Positions 10,801 to 23,750 of a stretch of DNA of 64,000 nt are shown piece by piece; positions within the stretch are counted from its first letter, which is position 1; each line of letters opens with the position of its first letter. Made by a program: the position numbers and the translations under genes. The notes below the pieces were generated by a model. That model searched no databases and was not told where the DNA came from. It saw only the letters and a program-made list of their open reading frames with translations. The stretch lies in assembly GCF_007655135.1 (NCBI RefSeq), contig NC_045129.1, positions 22,976,274 through 23,040,273 of the forward strand, in the 5' to 3' direction. The stretch comes from Punica granatum (lineage: Eukaryota > Streptophyta > Magnoliopsida > Myrtales > Lythraceae).

Positions 10801-11405
10801 TATATTTATTCATATACTTGTAAGGATCCCGATCGGTGAGCAAGAGGTCCGAGTGTCGAGTCGGTTAAGTCGGTCTATCGTCACCAAGGGATGAGTAAGC
10901 TCGAATAATCATGGTCTCGGTTCGCGCAGGGAATCGACCATCACGGTCCGAAGAACTGTAACGCTAAGATAGCGAACCGATTCCTTGACTCACAAGCCTA
11001 CTCATCCTTCGGATTCTCGGCCCAACTCAATCGATTCATCGAATTTACGGTGTCAAAACGGGCGAGTCAAGTGCGACCTTAAATCACGCGGTAAATAAAC
11101 AAAATGGCAAGCCTAGCAAGCTAGAGTACCGAAAGGGCGTGCGGGATATAGGCCCGCACGTAATAGAACCCCCGAATTCGGAATTTCCGGTTCCGTACGA
11201 CCATTGCCTTAGCATTTAGGTGTACCCCATACCTCTAGACCCGGGTAACTTTCCCGCCCTCGACCTCCGGGTCGTAAAATGGCAAGTGGCGACTTCTCCT
11301 CACGTGCGTCCGTCGCGCGTCCTCGGGAAGGGTGGACACTCCCAAGCCGCGTTTGCTTAGGCGCGCGCACGCGTGCCCCGACGAGATGAAATTCGGGTGC
11401 GCACA

Positions 11406-11534
11406 CTCTCTGTTGCTTTAATTTAAATGCATTCCCACAAATGGGCTCCCGACATGAACAAATCCTTCAATGGAGCATTAGGACAGTCTTTGCAACGCCC
11501 TATTAGTTCTGTTGGACCTGTTCGAATCGCCTGT
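11406..11534 (+). mobile_element. Element B internal DNA, left piece (ends in TSD CCTGT)
   Basis: It matches the reverse complement of element C from about 58965 down to 58840. The match resumes at 41866, across solo LTR F. No coding sequence is present. The last five bases, 11530-11534, are the left TSD of F. Confidence 0.82.
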
Positions 11535-11872
11535 TGTCACGACTCGAAATTTCAGCTGAATTTCCCCTATATTTCCTCGATATTCGTTCTCACATAAACT
11601 ATTCATATAAAACCTGCTTTCCATAACTCAAAAAAACATACAAATACTACAAATGCTCTGACATATATATTTATATAAGCACGATTCTAGCAAAGCTACA
11701 TTGCTAAACCAACTAGACAAAACTTTCAGGTCGCAACATTCTTAAGTCCATTCTATAAAAAAATGATATGTATCAAATAACTAAGGTTCCTACCTAGTTC
11801 TCCAAGCTGATCCCCGATATCAAAAAGTGGTTCCTCCGCGCAATCGGAAGCTTATCTGGAAAAATGTATGCA

Positions 11873-11877
11873 GGGTG
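11873..11877. repeat. Left target-site duplication of element D (GGGTG)
   Basis: GGGTG is repeated at 39013-39017, directly beyond the other end of D. This fixes both outer ends. Confidence 0.9.
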
Positions 11878-14479
11878 TGTGGGCATCCGAATTTTAATCT
11901 CATCGGGGCACGCATGCGCGAAGCCTATGCAACGCGGCTTGGGGGTGTCCACCTTCCCGGGGAAGCGCGACGGACACGCGTGAGAAGGAGTCGCCACTTA
12001 CTGTTTACGACCCGTAGGTCGAAGGCCGTTGAGTCGCCCGGGTCTAAGGGTACGGGGTACACCTAAATGCTAAGGCAATGGTCATGCGGAACCAAAAATT
12101 CCGAATTCGAGGGTTCTATTACGTGCGGGCCTATATCCCGCACGCCCTTTCGGTACTCTAGTTTGCTAGGCTTGCCGTTTTGTTTATTTACCGCGTGATT
12201 TAGGGTTGCACTTGACTCGCCCGTTTTGACACCGTAAAGTCGATGAATTGATCAAGTTAGGCCAAGAATCCGAAAGATGAGTAGGCTTGTGCGTCGAGGA
12301 ATCGATTCACTATCTTAGTGTTACAATTCATCAAACCGTGATGGTCGATTCCCTGCACGAACCGAAACCGCGAGTATTCAAGCTTACCCATCTCTTGGTA
12401 ACAATAGACCGACTTGACCGGTTCGACACTCGGACCTCTCGCTTGCCGATCGGGGATCCTTACAAATGAATGAGTGAGTGTACAGATAAAATCCTCACAA
12501 TGTTCTCTAGAATAATTACAAAGTGTAACTGAATAAGTAAATGGATCCCGATCGGTTTGCATTGGGCCAATATTCCGCTCTGGCTCACCGTGTGTTTTGA
12601 ATAACCGATAAATGAATTAAGGCAACGCGGGCTCAAGGAGCCGGGGGTTGGGTCCGATCGAACCAACGGTCTGTAGGAGAACCGGTTGATTCCCGCTGTA
12701 ACCGTCGGACCGACCGAGCTCCCGGGTGATATCTAAACACGTTTCACACATCCAATCCAAATTGCCTTCCACATAGGCCATGTTTGGAGTATGATGGTGA
12801 ATCGAGGCTAGATCTCATTCCGCACTCGGGTTGCGCGCACTCAGTGAGTTAGGAGGCATTGGACCTCGTGTTTGGTGGTTTGAGGCGTTGGACCTCCTGT
12901 ATTACATAACCCATGGGTTTGGACCCGAACCGCAACAAATTAGCAAAGACAAATGGAAGATGGAAGAAAAATGATAAAACTGACGAAAAACAGACAATAA
13001 CTGACAAATACCGGTGAATACAGACAAGTGGTGTATTAAGTCGAGTGTACGTGATTTAATCATTTATTAACCGGGGTTGAGTAACAAACAAAGTATCTAA
13101 CCTAGGCAAACATAGATGGTGGGCTAGAATATGGTTCTAAGCCAATTATGTGTGTGAACTTGTTTTAGAACTCTTATTCAGTTAGGTGTCACTACGGTTT
13201 CACCGAATTAGCCAAACTCGTATTTTGACTCTAGATTGGAATATAGCATTCCACCTATCCATTATCTAATGTTTGATTAAGTCAAATACATGATTAATCC
13301 GGTTCTTTGTGTTTCGTAACAGAAATAAAAAGTTCACAACTGAATCTACGATAGGAAGATAGAAACATCGAAAGTGAACGGAATGGGTCGTACGAATGAA
13401 ACTTGCACCCGAACGGGTTGCCCTTTTTCGTCCATAGATCGAGGTGTTTCGGTCTCCTTAACGCCTAGAATGTCGGCGAATCACGAAATGATGGTCATGC
13501 CCTTTGAACGGTAAAACGTGTAGGGCGTGTATGTGGAAGTTGGGATCGCATGACACGAAGAGGTCCAAAGAGGACTTGCGCACTTAGACATGAGCCTCCT
13601 CAAATCGGGCCTTGACTCAAGTCATAGCGCACGAGTGCTCCCTAGACACTAATTCTATTCGTGTTATGTGTCTCGATATTTTGAAATTGTGAATTTTAAA
13701 AGGGCACTCTCACCGTTTAGTGATTCGTCGACGCGTTTACAAGTTGATATTCGATTTATCCAATTACTTAGGCCGAGTGGTTCATTTAGCCGAATGGTAC
13801 GTCCCGTTTCCCGTTTGTGAAGTGGTTTAATGATTGAGACCGCGAACCTCAATTGTTATGGATCAATGAAATGATTGTTCGATATTAACGTACCTAGAAT
13901 ACGAATTAACATGAAACCAATGATTAAATGAAAATTGTGATTACAATCAATTCCAAGAATCGGTTTTAACCGTTTCTTGCATGCGTAAAACGTCAAACAT
14001 CATAATAACACACATTCTATAAAGCCGATGCCGCCAGGATCATGGATGCGCAAACAAGCACATAATGCAAACGCAAATATCGTATTTAAAGGGAATCGAT
14101 AAAACGGCGTCGGCTCATGCAACAACGAAATAAAATAAAATAAAATAAATACGGGAACCGACTTATTTGGGGGCGAAAGAGAGCTCCTTGGACCCGTGTG
14201 GTCCAAGGAAACTCTCGGCCACCTCCCATGGGGAATAACCGTGAGTTTCCGTGGCTTACACGGGTCAAGGCGACCTCTTCAACCCCGACTTAAGTTTTTT
14301 CCCGTTATGTTAACACATTACACGCGGAAATCGATGACAAAGGCATGGGAACCGGCTAGTTTCGGGGAAAAGAGACCGTCCTAGCCTCGGGTAAGTCAAT
14401 GGAGTTCACGGGTCCCTCCCTTGGGACTAGACCGTGGGCTCCCATGACTCTACCGTGGCCAAGGGGTCTCTCCTATCTC

Positions 14480-17400
14480 TGTACGGACCCGAATGTGGAC
14501 TCTCGTCGGGGCCCGCATTGCGCGCTTTTGGATCGCGCGGCTTGGGAGTGTCCACCTTCCCGCGGGGACGCGTGACGGACACGCGTGAGAGAAGGAGTCG
14601 CCACTTATCACTTTACGACCCGAAGGTCGAGGGCGGATAAGTTACCCGGGGTCTAGGGGTATGGAACACCTAGTTTGTTGTTAAGGCATTGGTCTGTGCG
14701 GAACCGGAAAATCCGTGTTCGGGGGTTCATGTTATGTGCGGGCCTATATCCCGCACACCCTTTCGGTACTCTGGTTTGCTAGGCTTGCATGTTTTATGAT
14801 TTACCGTATGAATTAAGCTGCACTCGGCTCGCACGTTTTTGACACCGGAGATTCGGTGAACCAAACGATGTCGGTTGAGAAGCCGAAAGAGAAGTAAACC
14901 CGTATGTCGGGGAGTTGGTTCACAATCTTGTGTTACAGTTCATCGAACCATGGAGGTTGAATCCCTGCGTGAACCAGAACCACGAGTTCTTGGATTTACT
15001 TGTATCTGGGCAAGCATTGGACCGATTCGATTAATTCGACTCTCGGACCGTTCGCTCACCGACTGGAATTCTTACAGAGTAAAAGTACAAAATGAAATCC
15101 TTACAATGCTCTCGAAAACAATAAATACAAATTACAAAAGGGTTGAATTCCAGTCGTTTTGCGTTCGTATATTATTCCACTCTAACTCACCGTGAGTTTA
15201 GGGAAAAGACCGAAGAACTAAAATTCAAGGGACGCTCTCACTGAATAGGGCGTTGGACCCTGTGAGTGTTGATTACGGTGTTGGACCCTGTGCTCGATGA
15301 TTAGGGCGTTGAACCCTAATATTATTCGGCCTAGGGATCAGGCTCGACCCGCATGGCAAACAGGTGCGGAAAGATAACACGCAACATGTTAATAACAGAC
15401 AAAGTGTTTGTTATTGTCGTGTTTACGTGAATTAACAGATTATTAACCCAGGGGTGTTTTTGCAAGCAAATGCCATATGCTAAACAATCAAACATGTGCC
15501 AATGTTTTAGCATTCGGCTTTGTTTTGAGAACTTGACAAAGAGAGTCAAATCTCAGGTGCGTGGATTGCTTTTACAGTTGTTCTGTATTGTGACACTGAA
15601 TTACCACTGAATTAACCCAACTCGTATTTTGACTCTAGATTTGGAATCTAGAATTCCTCCTAACCCTTATCTAGTGTTTGGTTAGGTCGAGTGAAAGGTT
15701 AATCAGCATTTTTGCATGTTTTCTGACAGAGATAACCGTTCTAGTTACCCGAGTCTATGTTAGGATGACAGAAACTCATCAGTTAGATAGGAAAAGGCTA
15801 TGCAGATGAACCTGCACCTGAACAGGTAGCCCGTTCTTATCCCGTACTATAGTGTTTCTGTCATGCTAACCCTAAAAGTGTCGCTGAATTGTGAAAAGAC
15901 GATTTTTGCCCTTTATTTGAAAATTGTTTTCAGAAAAGGGGAGACATCGTAGTCCGGGCTATCTCGGCCTGTAGCCGGTGTCAACCAAATCCCTAGATCG
16001 TCCAGGGTTGTGCAAGAACCCCGAAAAAGCCAAGGAACCGGTAGATCTGCCCGGAAGTGATCTAGAAAGATCTTCTGTATCGTGACTTGAGCTATTTGGA
16101 ATCAGGTAAAAACTCAAGTTGAGACACAGAAGCCCTTTTCAGACGTCCATGCTACATCGGACCGCGCGTTTCGGGTTTTGAAATTGATAAGTTTGAAAAG
16201 GGCATCAACGTCATTTGACGACTCGTCGACGCGAGTTATCAGTTAACGGCCAATTTGTGTAAACTTTATCAGTGTGAAGTGGGTTTAATCATGTGGGCGT
16301 CCCGATTAACCCATTTGTGGAATTAATGCTTAAGGGTTATAGCCGAATGCATTAATTAGGAAAACGATTCGTGATTCGACGACCAAAATGAATCCATAAC
16401 GATCAAGGATAATTCAGTTGAATAACCGACAATATCCTTATAACCGAATGGATCCAAATGAGTCTTCGATACATGAATCCATGCACGTTTATTTTAAAAG
16501 AGTCTTTAAACGATACTTTAACATAGGAATCGTAAAGACATTGAAGGTAAAAAATTCACACCATCCGATAAACGAATTAAACTTGAGATAAGGAAATCAT
16601 TCTTGACCCAAGGAAGGCCAAGAAGCCCTCGACTTCATCTTATGAAAGGTGGCCGAAGGTTCTCATGGCTCTATCCGAGTCACAAATGATTTCCTAGTCG
16701 TGGTTTAATTATTTTTCGCATGCTCAAACATCAACCGTGATAAATAACACTCCTTTTTAACAAAAAGCCGGTGTTATCACGATTTGTTTAGCTCATTTAA
16801 ACATACAAACATTCACAAACGTGTTAGTTAAGGAAAGGATAAAATAACACCGGCTTCATGCGTGCAATAACGATAAAACAAGCTCGGAAACTAACTTGGA
16901 TCGGCTAAGGAGACCGATCTTAACCCGGAAAGAGCAATTTAAGTCTCAACCCTCTCATTTAGAGACTTGGCCGAGAGTTAGTTTGCCATAGTCAGGTCGG
17001 GATAGTCTTCTTTACGACGATCCAAGCGCTTTTCCGACATGCTAGCAAGTCATAAGGTAGTGCACATGCATAATATAACATAAAATTGCATAAAAATTGG
17101 ATCTTGCAAGTTAAACATGAATGAAACACCATAATACTCCATAGCCATGCAAAAATATGAAAAGCCCTAACTCCTCTAGGTCGAGAATGCTTTATCTAGC
17201 CTCGGGATACGAGGAAAGAGTCGGGGAAGTGTTTGAGAGTCGGGTGACTCGGTGGAACCCTTGAAAGAGTATTCGGGTGCAAGGGTGGACGCGCACGGGT
17301 ACGGCCAAGCACGGTGAGGGGCGTCGGGCACGATGACGGGCGCTGGTGGACACGGTGACAGGCACGAGCGTGCTGGATGACGGGCGCTGGTGGCGCTGGT

Positions 17401-19575
17401 GACGGGCACGGGCGTGCTGGATGACGGGCGCTGGTGGCGCTGGTGACTGGCACGGGCGTGCTGGATGACGAGTGCTGGTGGCGCTGGTGACGGGCACGGG
17501 CGTGCTGGATGACGGGCGCTGGTGACGGGCACGGGCGTGCTGGATGACGAACGCTGCTGACAAGCACGGGTGACGGGCTCAGGTGCGCTCGATGACGGAC
17601 GCTGCTGGGCTCGATGACGCTGGTGACGGGTTACTGTTCACCCGAGAGTTTGAATCTCGCCCGAAATGACTAAAACGACCTAAAATGATGAGCAAATGAC
17701 TTCAAACTAAAAAACTGGGTTCAGAAATGGAATCCTTGGGTCCGAAACATGTGTTCCATGAAGTATGAAGAATTTTGGATATAAGTCGGAATAGTGCCCG
17801 TGATGGATCCCGACCTAAACTCCAAGGATATTCGGCTTGGTTTTCGGTTTTCATGAAGTTATTTGCTTGCTCCCGGTTCCTAAGAAGTTGAGAGCATTTT
17901 TTAGAGGGAGAAACTAGCAAGATCATGTATGCTTCATGAGTCATTAGCTTAATGACAAGTATGCAATATATATGTGAAGCTAATGAGCAATTAAGCAAAA
18001 CAAAGCACCATTAAGGGCCTCATTAGCAAAAGTCGGTTGCCCTAATGGAGATGAGGATGAATGTCCTCCATGTATCTTGATGAGGAAGAGCCAAGAAGCA
18101 TTAATGGAGGTGGAGTTAATGGCTTGAGTGTTGACTAGAAAGACCAAAGATATTTTGGGCTAGGTGAGGGCAAGAGAGGAAGAGGAAAAGGCCGAAAGTT
18201 TTGGGGCAAAGGGCGGTTGCCCTTGGGCAGCCCGTGGGTCCCACGGCTCGTGAGGAGAAACCGGGAAAATACTCGGGTCTCGATTGGTTGCGTATTCGAA
18301 GTTCGTGGTTCGAATTGAACGTCGAATTGTCGATATACGCGTGAAAACGGAGTTAATGAACCCGAGATTGACATTTTTCATAGAGAAATGTCCCGGATAT
18401 GTGTGAGGCTCAGAAGCCGATTTTGCTCATTGCAAGTGACCAGGGCGAAGTTGTCCGCTTCTTACAGCATATCTCGTATGTGCATCTCACGTTGGTCATT
18501 TTGACATAAGTTGTCAGACAACGTGAACAATCATCCCTTGAGCCGATAATGCTAACGTGGGGCCGGAGACGTCCTAGGAGGCCGAAACTGGATTTCTCAG
18601 GATGACTTCTGAGTTGCTTGGGCACTCCGGAGATTACTGTAATCTCTGTTTGTCAAGATCAGACCTCCAAGGACTTGAAAAGTGTATCTAAGGCCTCTAA
18701 AGCACTGCTCGGGAGGTCTAGATGAGTTGTGTGATTTATTCCGACGATTCCACATTGAGCCTTGAGAAGGCTAGCATTGTGTAACGTAAGCATTCGGCGT
18801 CAAGTTTCCCCAAAGAGGACCTCCGGATATGGATTTCCACTGAAAATGGTCGTTTCCGCTCCTCGGAGGTTACTCTGGAAACCGTGCAGGGTTTTGCTGT
18901 CTGTTTTGCCCAATTGTGAATGTCTGCTAGAGTTTTCTGGGCAATGCGGTATGAACTTCGTTTGCCGTAATTCCATCAGATCATTCTCCGGCTATGCTCT
19001 TCTGAAGAGGGGTATGCTTGTTTTGCCGTTCGGAAGTCATTTGAAGTGTCTGTGCGACTTCCAAGAGACAATCTGAAGCATTGTTCATGCTCTGTGTGCT
19101 GATGGGGCATGGCCGCGTATGATATTTGGCATTAACTTTTCTCCAGGAAACCGGCATTTTTGGACTTCCACTGAAAAGTTGTCTGTATACAGAAAATTGT
19201 TCTGTATAGAGCAGATGATTTGCAAAATGCCTTTGAAGACATTTTCCATCTTTTTGGCACTGATGTAGATTTTGGAGTCCAATATTTACTATCTTCCGAC
19301 GGCCGAGCGAACTATCGAAAAATAGTACCGTCCGTATGATATACTGAAAATGCCGGTCTTGGACATTGTTGAACTCTCTAGTCGCTCTGTTGCCGTTTGG
19401 TGACCCCGCGAGTCCTTCTGTCACATCCATGGGTCATTTGCTCAATTTTGCCGACTTGAGGATGAATAGTGATTTCTTGCTCTGCCGAGCCGCTTTCTGT
19501 ATTCTGCTCAAGTCGTGGCTTGGATCCTTGCTAATATCGTTGTTTGGAATGGTGAGCCAAAATGGGGTGCTGACA
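14480..19575 (-). mobile_element. Element G: solo Tat-type LTR (5096 bp), minus orientation
   Basis: The ends are TGTACGGACC (14480) and GGTGCTGACA (19575), the same as the C LTRs. TSD ATCTC is at 14475-14479 and 19576-19580. The uninterrupted copy at 36473-36490 shows the empty site. There is no internal region, so it is a solo LTR. A GC-rich minisatellite lies at about 17270-17620. Confidence 0.92.
17270..17620. repeat. GC-rich minisatellite inside solo LTR G
   Basis: Imperfect tandem copies built on GACGGGCACGGGCGTGCTGG. GC-rich arrays of different sequence occur at the corresponding LTR position in H (23620-23750) and C (53690-53885). Open frames over them are artefacts of the periodic, stop-poor sequence. 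Confidence 0.85.
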
Positions 19576-19967
19576 ATCTCAATCTAAGCCGTTTCCCATC
19601 ATGATACATGCATTTATACGTCATACGGATATAATACGGAAAGTAAACGTGCATTTCATGGCATGGTAGTGCATGGAATCGCATGAAGACCCTAGTTTAC
19701 GTGCAACATGTGTATTAACAATTTATCACCCCATAACAAGCGGAAATCGGAGACCTAGAGCAATTTAAGCCGTAGAGAAATGTTACCTAGCCTCGGAACA
19801 CGAGGAAAGAGTCGGAGAAGTGGCAAAGGGAGTTGGGAGACTCGGCTGGAACGAACAGACCCGAACCGGTGCAGTCGGGTCGATTGGCAGACCCGACTGG
19901 CAGTCCGGCTTGTCGGGGCTGTATCGGTTGATCGGGATGGAATTTTCGCGCGGGGCCAGTTGCGTTG

Positions 19968-20560
19968 GATTCCCAAGAGACTAAGGATCGCGCCTGTGGT
20001 GGTTTCGAAAGGAGAGCATGCGTAGATTTTCTGGAAATCGAAAACAAAGTCGGGTTAGCTAGCAGAAAACAGAACCGACTGGGCGGAACTGACCCGACTG
20101 GGCAGGTCAGAAAGAAATGGCTGTCCCGGAGGCTCCCGGTGGTATTTTGCTGCAAGGTCGGCGGCATTGGACTCCCAACTCACTGAGGATCATGCCTGTG
20201 GTAGTTTCGGAAGGAGAGCATGCGTAGAGTTTCCGGAAATCAAAAACAAAGTCGGGTTAGTAAAAAAATGACAGACCCAGTCGGGACAAAATAGACCCGA
20301 CTGGTACCCAATGAAGAAACGGGTCTACAAGAGGTTCCCGGAGGTCTTATGGTGCAAGATCGGCGGCATTGGACTCCTAACTGAGTGAAGATCACGGTGA
20401 TAGGTGGTTCGTAGCGAGATTCAATCCGAGCTGACCTGTACGTTCCTGTAAAGTTCGGGGTAGAAAAGAAAACCAGAGGAACAGACCCGACTGGCACCCG
20501 GTGGTCTTTTGATGCAAGGTCGGTGGCATTGGACTCCTAACTGAGTGAGGATCATGCCTG
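19968..20560. repeat. Tandem repeat of about 160-200 bp in the 3' LTR of D
   Basis: Four diverged copies of a block containing GGCATTGGACTCC and GAGGATCATGCCTG start near 19968, 20165, 20366 and 20528. The 5' LTR carries fewer copies (36838-37280). Confidence 0.65.
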
Positions 20561-23256
20561 CAATGGTTTCATGAAGATTGGATATGTCGATTTTCCTAAA
20601 AGATGTAAAGAAAACAGGTAAAAAACTGGAAAAATCTGTGAAGGGAGAAAAGAGGGAAACGGCGGTGGTGCACGGTTGGACGGCTCCTGGCACGCAACCA
20701 CCTCGTCACGGGGGAGAGTGAGGGTTGTAAGGAACCCCTAAAAAGTGATGGCACGACTCGCCATAGTCGTGAGGTAGTGGAAATGTCGAGGAAGCCCGGG
20801 AAGCCGTGAAAATGCCTACGGAACCCGGTTCTGAACAGAGCTGGTTCGGACTGCTGGAAGCTTCGAATTGCAAAACTAATACCGGAAATGGACTCGGGAG
20901 GTCGAATACATGTGAGGTATGTAGTTTGTTTAAGGCTCGGATAAGTCGGGAAGGAATAACTCGCTTAGAAACCGGGAAACTCCCTAGAGACCCGAATCTG
21001 GATTGGGCTGAAACGGGACCTAGATGACTTCAAATGGCAAAACTAACACCGTGAATGGACTCGGGAGGTCGAATACATGTGGGATATGAAGTTTGGTCGA
21101 AGTTGGCTTAGGTTGGGTAGCGGTCGCCGGAAAACGGTTGAGTTTTCGGACAATTTTGCCTTGTAACCGAGCTGAGGTGAGGCTATGCGATTTCTGGAAA
21201 AATGCTGAAGTTGAGAGGGCTTGGAGAGGGTTTCCTAGAGTGAGAAAGCTAGAGAGATGATAGAAGTTGAGTTGTGATTAAGTTAATGATGCAATGGGCT
21301 TATAAAGGAAGACTTAATGACAAGATTAAGTGGAGTTAAGTGCAATTAAGTGGTGCTTAGGGGATCCGAATTTTTGGAGTGAAGTTAGGGTGGGGAAGTT
21401 GTCTTGAAAGGTGATGGGAGGTGATGGATGGGAGAAGGGAAATGATGGGTGTAAGAAGATATTTTGAAAATGTGTGGTGGAGGCTCATTTGGCTTGCTTC
21501 TAGAGAAGAGCCATGGCTTGCGGCTTGGCTTGGCTCGGCTTGGCTTGGCTTGGCTAGCTCAAGGGTCCCACTTGACTAGAAGAAAAGCCGGAAGAAGCTC
21601 AAGGCTCGATTGGTCGTGCGTTCGATTTTCGTAGTTCGCTCGAACGACGAATTACCGATGTCAGCACCCCATTTTGGCTCACCTTTCCAAACGATGATAT
21701 CAGCAATGATCCAAGCCACAACCTGAGCAGAATACAGAAAAACGACTTAACAGAGCAGAAAATCACTATTCATCCTCAAGTCGGCAAAATCGGGCAAATG
21801 ACACATGCATATGACAGAAGGACTCCAGGTGTCACCAAAGGGTAATAGAGTGACTAGAGAGCTCAGCAATATCCAAAACCGGCATTTTCAGTATATCACA
21901 CGGACAGTTCTATTTTCCGATAGTTCGCTCGATCATCGGAAGATAGCCAATATTAGACTCCAAAAATCCACTCCAATGCCAAGCAGATGAAAAGTGTCCC
22001 CAAAGGCATTTTGCAAATCATCTGCTCTATACAGAACAACTTTCTGTATACAGACAACTTTTCAGTGGAAGTCCAAAAATGCCGGTTTCTCGGAGAAAAG
22101 TTAATTCCAAATATCAGATGCGGCCATGCCCCTCAATCATACAAAGCACGAGCAGTGCTTCATATTGTCTTTTAGAAGCCATACAGACACTCTGAATGAC
22201 TTCCGAACGACAAAACGGGCATACCCTTCTTCGGAAGAGCGTAACCGGAGACTGGTCTGATGGAATTACGGCAAACGAAGTTCACACTACATTGCCCTGA
22301 AAACTCCAGCGGACATTCGCAATTGGGCAAAACAGATAGCAAAACCTTTCACAGTTTCCCGAGTAACCTCCGAGAAGCACAAAAGGCCATTTTCAGTGAA
22401 AATCCATATCCGGAGGTCCTCTTTGGGGAAATTTGACGCCGGATGCTTACCTTACACAATGCTAGCCTTCTCAAGGCTCAATGTGGAATTGTCGGAATGA
22501 ATCACACAACTCATCTAGACCCCTCGAGCAGTGCTTTAAGGGTCTCAGATGCACTTTTCATATCCTTAGAGGCCCAATCTCAGCAAACAGAGATCGCAGT
22601 AATCTCCGGATCGCCCAAGAAACTCAGAAAGCAATCTGAGAAATCCATTTTCGGCCTCCGAGGACATCTCCGGCTCCATATTTGTATTTACCGGCTTAAG
22701 GGACAAGGGCCCACGTAATTTGATAATTTATGTCAAATTGACCGACGCGGGATGCAGATACAAGATATGCTGTCAGAAGTGGGTAACCTCGCTCTGAATG
22801 CATAAAAGGAGCAAAACCGGCTTCCAAGCCTCATACAGACATTTGGCAATTTCTCACGGAAAATGCCAATCTCGGACTCATTAAATCCATTTCCTCGCGT
22901 ATATCGATAATTCGACGTTCAATTCAAACCACGAACTTCGAATGTGCGATCAATCGAGACCCGAGCTTTTTCCCGGTTTCTCCTCTTCGGTCATGGGACC
23001 CACGGGCTATTCAAGATGAGTCGCCCTTTACTCTAGAAGCTTTTTCTTCTTCTTCAATGCAAGAAGCCAACTTGCACTCTTGCTTGAAAATATCCAAGAG
23101 TTTGAAGACAACACTCAAGCCTCCATCAATGTTCATCAATGCTCATCAATGTTTTATCTCTTCTTCATTAATGCAATGGAAGAGGATGAGGCTTGATATT
23201 TTCTAAGCATGGGGGTTAAGAGCACTTACTTTTGCTAATTGTGTCATTAGCTTTGC

Positions 23257-23266
23257 CTATAAATGG
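23257..23266 (+). promoter_or_regulatory. TATA box of solo LTR H
   Basis: CTATAAATGG, followed by a CT-rich leader, about 1.6 kb into the LTR. The position is comparable to the TATA boxes of A and B LTRs. Confidence 0.6.
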
Positions 23267-23619
23267 CCCAAAAGTGATTAAGATAATCACTTCTCCTCTT
23301 GCACACTCTCCCCAAGCTTTCTCCCTCAAGAAAAGCTCTCAACTCCATAGCCAAGAACCAGCAAGCTTCAACACTTCAAAACCAAGAGAGAAAAATCGAA
23401 GCAAACCCGAAGAAAGCTTTGAGTTTCTTAAGTCGGAAGCCGGTGTTCATCATCCCGACTTAAGTTCAAAACTTCTCAAACTCCATGGACCACATGTTTT
23501 GGACCCAAGGAGTTCATTCATGAAATTAGATTTTTGGTTTGAAGTCATTTGCTCATCATTTCAGGTTGATTTCCTCATTTCGGGTGAAGATCGTGCTCTC
23601 GGGTGAACAGTGCACACGT

Positions 23620-23750
23620 AGCCGCACATTCACGCGTCCAGCCGCGCACACGCGCGCACAGCAGCGCGCCCGCGCGCACAGCCGCGCGCCCGCGCGTCCA
23701 GCCGAGCGCACAGCCGCGCGCCCGCGCACGCCAGCCGGCCTCCCGTGCAC
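23620..23750. repeat. CG-rich minisatellite in solo LTR H
   Basis: Alternating purine-pyrimidine, CpG-rich copies (GCGCGCCCGCGCG type). The reverse-complement counterpart in the 3' LTR of C is at about 53690-53885. Confidence 0.85.

Larger units (their letters stand above)
1..11405 (+). mobile_element. Element A: Tat/Ogre-type Ty3/gypsy retrotransposon, 5' part off-window
   Basis: The order is pol coding region (to 3605), long 3' UTR with hairpin cassette and minisatellite, PPT (6446-6459), then a 4.9 kb LTR (6460-11405). The polyprotein has a second RNase H domain between RT-RNase H and integrase, which is the hallmark of the Tat clade. Multi-kb LTRs and a probable intron just before the RT exon fit the Ogre branch. 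The sequence after the LTR (from 11406) is not a PBS. It continues as internal DNA of another element (B), so this LTR is the 3' LTR and A is inserted in B. The 5' LTR, gag and protease lie to the left of the window. The element looks inactive: there is an in-frame stop and a lost zinc-finger residue. Confidence 0.88.
6460..11405 (+). repeat. 3' LTR of element A (4946 bp)
   Basis: It starts TGTCAGCACC after the PPT and ends GGGTGCGCACA. Both ends match the LTRs of element D. It holds a 23-C tract (6870-6892), a TATA-like CCTTTATAAG (7795-7804) and a CT-rich leader after it. The next base (11406) begins element B internal DNA; CTCTC 11406-11410 is the expected right TSD but its partner is off-window. 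Open frames inside are not supported as genes. Confidence 0.88.

Noticed and set aside
17176..17567. Three overlapping minus-strand frames of 118-123 codons in LTR G
   Set aside because: They lie on a GC-rich array. All three frames are open and give low-complexity Pro/Ala/Ser/Arg peptides.
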